Assembly: GCA_021234535.1 (NCBI GenBank)
Contig: CM037843.1
Span: 24,831,911 to 24,895,910, forward strand
DNA: 64,000 bases
DNA from: Stichopus chloronotus
Taxonomy: Eukaryota; Echinodermata; Holothuroidea; Aspidochirotida; Stichopodidae
Direction: 5' to 3'
Shown: piece after piece, positions 59,976 through 64,000 of the stretch
Numbering within the stretch: position 1 is the first letter of the stretch
Layout of the letters: each line of letters begins with the position of its first letter
Notes under the pieces: model-generated
Seen by the model: only the letters and a program-made list of their open reading frames with translations
Databases searched by the model: none
Told to the model about the DNA's origin: nothing
Program-made: the position numbers and the translations under genes

Positions 59976-62870
59976 GCTACTACAATCACACTTTCAGGTC
60001 GAGACTTCTGCGTAAGAGATTACCCCCTTCCACTGCAAGGCCTCCAGAGTTATGAAGTACTAGAATTAGTACAATTGTGTAGAATCTCGTGAGATCGTAC
60101 TTTAAATAGGGGGTTTTCCTGTTGCTGTGCGTACTGACAAGTGACATGGCCTACTTACTATTGTCGAAATTGAAAAGGTAACCGTACCGTACCTGCGTTA
60201 CAAACACATGATATGACATTAATGAGAAACTTACATACTGCAGTACAAAACTACAACATTCAACGGCGACGTACAATATTCGCTGACGTACCAAGTTCTT
60301 ACGCATTTGCATACCTGAAATGATTTTGAGACCCAGCTAATCATGTTCAAGTGCAACATGTTCAAGTCTCCCAGGTGCCTAGTTAACGTCATAAGGATCT
60401 AGGACAACATGCTGAATAAGGATAATGATAAACCCTCTGGCAACGCTTAATATTAATAACAGTGACGACATTGTACGTCACACGTCGTTCAATATTCATG
60501 TCAAGTTTTCTCTTTTACGGCTCATTTGTTGCACAACTGCTGTTGCCCTCGAAAACCAGGGAGCTGCCGTTCTAATATAATTGCTTCCCAATAATATTAT
60601 CTAAAAAAAAAACAAGCAACAAGCACATGCCAACAGGTCAGCCGCGGCCAACTTGATTCTAGTATGTTTAGTTGTTCCTGCTTGCTCATTGAAGCAGCGT
60701 GGCCTGTAAATGGAAGTTTTCTCTTTGCTGGAAATTAGCGACAAAATTTCTGAGGCTAATACGATGATGGAGATGTCGTATTATGGGCAAATTCAGGCTT
60801 TCTCTAGAAGGGGATTTGACGACGGCTTTTGGATGGGTGATGCTCGTCCGGGGAGGGGTCTAAGGGAGGGGTGTCCACCTGCCCTTTGCAAAATTGCTTA
60901 CGTAGGGTGATCTACACACAAATGGTGGTACTTTTATTGCTAGATTTTGAACATATCTCTGCTGAGAATTTCTTTTTTTTTCAGAGATAAGTTTGGCTTT
61001 TCCTCTTATTTGAGGAAATATATTCATTCATTGTAAAAGGTACAAAGTATATATAGTACTATACCCCCATGGGTAGGGTTAAGAAGGGAAGTCACAGTTT
61101 AGGAAGGATGCAGACGGATACAGGCAGGCTAGTACCAGTCAAGCATGCAGCCACAGGGGGCGGGGGGAGTTCCCTCAAAACAGTTTTCAATAAAAGGTCC
61201 TGTTATTTTGGAATACAAATATAGGGAGCAAAGATGGAAATCATCTGGGCATCTATGACTGTAAAAAGGCAAAACATTTTCAAAGGGGACACCTATATTG
61301 ATGTCCCCCTCCCCTCCCACAGTACTAGTCTATCCCAATGGGAAGAGGTGGGGGGGGAGGGAAGCTTCCCCTAGTGTATCACATACACAACTGCAATAGG
61401 CAAAATCTGATCTCAATCAAATGAAACACATAAACCGAGGACTTTCCCTCGATCACTTGAATTTTATATTAATATTGTTTTTAATGTTACTGCATTTTAA
61501 ATTGATTGAGAAAAGAAATAAACTAAACGTTGCTTACGAAAATATTGTGAAAAGTGTTTAACTCCTTGCTCCTGTGAGTTGGGCTGCAGTACTATATAGT
61601 CACATACCCGTACTCTTCTCTAGTGACTTTCTAATTTTGTGATGTCCAAAGATCTGGTGAATATCACCACTGACTTGCCAAGGCTTGGCTAATTGCCAGC
61701 TTCCATGTAGAAATGAGAAAAGGGGAAGGGCTAATTAAGTAAGGTGCTAAGGTTAAAGAAAATTATTTAATCAACTGGAAACTGTTTATTGGTTATACAG
61801 CTAGCTAGAGTTGGAACATAGTAACCAATTCCTAGTACCATGACATGCCCTTTTCTTGGAGGGTTGCAGTAACACTTTTCTCCGGGAGGAGGGGGGGGGG
61901 GTCATGCAGGCAAAATAGGGAGAATATAAATTTATGTGCATGCAACAATTGATCAACCTAAATTGATCAACCTAAATACACACACAAAAAAAATAAAGAA
62001 TGATGTCAAGTAATCCAACTGTTTTAAAAGTTTGATCTTAACCAAGTAGGAACCACCATGCATAATAATAAGGTATGTATCATACTCCCGTACCATAAAG
62101 TCTGCATCCAGAGAAATACATGTCACACAAAATGTGAGACTTATGATCAATAATCAATACTGCTATTGCTCGGTAAACCTATTTTGTCCTTGAAGAAGAT
62201 ACATCAATGAAATCGTAACCGTCAGTAAACTACCTGTGTAATTGCAGACCCAGTATGGGACTTTGACCCACTCAGGAAAGACACCCACATTGCTACTGCA
62301 AAACGTGTTAATAAGGTTGATAGGGTTGACTTTAAGTCCTGGTCCATCTAAATATACCAATATGAAAATAATGAGACTAAGAGCTCTTTATTTTGTGATT
62401 TACAAATAATAAATTTTTATGGGAACAATAGTGAGCCTGTGAATGGTACTTTTGTCAACTGAAAGACTAAACGTAAATTCAAACTAACAATATGGAAAGG
62501 CAAGTTGCATGCAACATTATAGATCTCTCTTGAGATATAGTGTACCACTACATTGATAAACAGCAGTATCCCCTGATAAATGTTGATAATTCGTTCCATA
62601 ATCAATGAAATGCAACACCTATCACACACCATATGTGCACTGTCCAAAACAAAGTCAACACACATATTCCCACCGGGATTACGGTGCAGTTTACTGGTAT
62701 TATTGATAACACACACTTTGTCCCAAGTTTCAGTTGTCTATGGGCTATGTGCACTGTGACATCATGATATGAATATTTAAACATAACTCTCACACGACAT
62801 TAATATGAAGCGATTGCGAGAGGGTTATAGTTTCCCTGAATAAGCTGCACGTTGGCAACCAATCTGAAGT
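59976..62870. other. Upstream of the L3HYPDH-like gene, no recognised gene
   Basis: 59,934 to about 60,500 must contain the - strand promoter and 5' UTR but shows no clear TATA box; CpG is somewhat more frequent than in the introns. A poly-G run lies near 61,890. Short open frames at 60,710 (+) and 62,417 (-) lack family motifs. TACTGTA motifs become sparse here. Confidence 0.55.
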
Positions 62871-62874
62871 TAGC

Positions 62875-63055
62875 ACAGGATTCCAGCACAGAATTCCAGT
62901 ACAGGATTCCAGCACAGGATTTCCAGCACAGGGTTAAAGGACAAGATTCCAGCGCAGCATTTCCAGCACAGGACTCCAGCGCAGAAATCGCCCAGCCCAG
63001 GATTCGCGCATCACACTAGTCGGCCAGCACAGGACTCGCCCAACAGAGGATTCAA
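62875..63055 (+). repeat. Degenerate short minisatellite
   Basis: About a dozen imperfect units of 12-17 bases built on CCAGCACAGGATT (variants CCAGTACAGGATT, CCAGCGCAG.ATT, GCCCAACAGAGGATT). An isolated similar unit appears near 63,726. Old minisatellite; no coding content recognised. Confidence 0.8.
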
Positions 63056-64000
63056 TGTAACATTTGGCGAGCAATTATTGAGATCACGATAAATGGTAAT
63101 TCATCAATTGAACATTTAGCAAACCTTTACATCTTTGCAGAGTTCAGAAAAGTCAGCAATTCATCATTTTGTAAGTAACTGTAGAGATCACAAGAAATTG
63201 TCATTCATCAATTGAACTCAACTTGCATAAAATGGTCCATAGAACATTCAGCAACAATTTTGATTCAATTTCACAGGGTTCTTGATGATGTTGAACAAAA
63301 ACATGCGATGCAGTGAAATAGCTAAGCGAGAAAATTAACATTTTCTTGAATTTTGAAGAGAAACATGTCTGCAAAGTAGCAAATTGTGAAGTTGTTTTCT
63401 TTGTGATGTTGTGTCACTGTTACGTTTCCGTAGCAGCCTGATGAATTGCTAATTTTTTAAACTCTGCAAAGATACAAAACAAAAATTTGTTAAATGAAGA
63501 ATGGGGGTAAGTGGGGGAGTTTGGATGACAATTGCTTGCAAAATGTCGTGACGTCCAAAATAACTGAGAAATGATCGTTTTCACAAACTATTGACCAATA
63601 AATGTCAAATATGTTATGTTAGTTTTAACCACTAGGAAATGTTGTACTGCCGCTTAAAACAAGTTCGATGAAGAGTTCATATGCAGAACCTTCTCCTCAC
63701 AATGCCGGCAACTTTACATTTAACAGCCCAACACAGGATTACCCACAATGAAATCGAACAGTTGACCCTCCGCTCAGTACATGGAAAACTGTGCACAGTC
63801 CAAATTCATCAATTCCAAAAATAGCATCCTTAACAACGTTAAATGATGTATCTTGACAACTTAAATAAAAGTTAAGGCACGATCGATTAAAACAGCAATC
63901 AGATTGAGGGAAAAATTCCTACAAATATGTCTGAAAAAATAGAAAAGGTTTTAACTACATTTTGGGGGTTCTTTGGATGCTTTGTATTCTTTCTAGGGAA
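63056..64000. other. End of window, nothing recognised
   Basis: AT-rich sequence with a weak duplication of TCAATTGAAC / TCATCAATTGAAC near 63,105 and 63,210. No exon or clear repeat boundary. Confidence 0.5.

Noticed and set aside
59644..60015. 123-codon + strand open frame opposite L3HYPDH-like exon 1
   Set aside because: It is the antisense shadow of a conserved exon and has no motif of its own.
60540..60575. A second hAT end (CAGGGAGCTG at about 60,553)
   Set aside because: Only ten bases match and no inverted partner or flanking duplication was found nearby.

Overview
This is an animal nuclear genome window. Its genes are split by GT–AG introns of 0.4–6 kb, it is AT-rich, and it is full of dispersed repeats, microsatellites and degraded retroelements. 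The proteins match bilaterian families. A marine invertebrate deuterostome, most likely an echinoderm, fits the gene set and repeat style, but that is inference: no sequence here fixes the species.

Three genes can be supported. (1) Adenylosuccinate synthetase (ADSS, purine/AMP synthesis), + strand, 14,979–31,443. Eleven consecutive coding exons join in frame to the natural stop and give 390 residues. The N-terminal exon with the GDEGKGK loop is not seen and is probably upstream of the window. (2) A class A rhodopsin-like GPCR, + strand, 44,716–46,938. Two exons give 331 residues, with DRC in place of the usual DRY. (3) A proline racemase / trans-3-hydroxyproline dehydratase family enzyme (L3HYPDH-like), - strand, 59,933–49,111. 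Three exons give 353 residues. Both catalytic positions are Cys (Cys106, Cys272), the pair of racemases/epimerases, whereas the characterised human dehydratase has Cys/Thr.

Layout: 1–14,978 is non-coding, probably ADSS intron 1 or upstream DNA, and rich in TACTGTA/TACAGTA motifs. 15–31.4 kb is ADSS, whose introns contain a hAT-like element with 31-bp inverted termini and a 7-bp flanking repeat, a small foldback, and a tandem array of nuclear-receptor DR1-like sequence. 31.4–44.6 kb is a repeat-filled interval with a LINE reverse-transcriptase remnant, a BEL/Pao-type integrase remnant, two copies of a short inverted-repeat MITE, an LTR-like pair and a second DR1 array. 44.7–46.9 kb is the GPCR. 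49.1–59.9 kb is the L3HYPDH-like gene, whose introns hold the largest DR1 array (11 units of about 143 bp), a (TACA)n microsatellite of about 248 bp and several related dispersed elements. 60–64 kb has no recognised gene and contains a degenerate short minisatellite.

The genes do not form a pathway unit. The most notable observations are the Cys/Cys active site in an animal L3HYPDH-family enzyme, the dispersed element family carrying tandem AGGTCAAAGGTCA sites inside introns of two metabolic genes, and the strongly patchy TACTGTA/TACAGTA motif.
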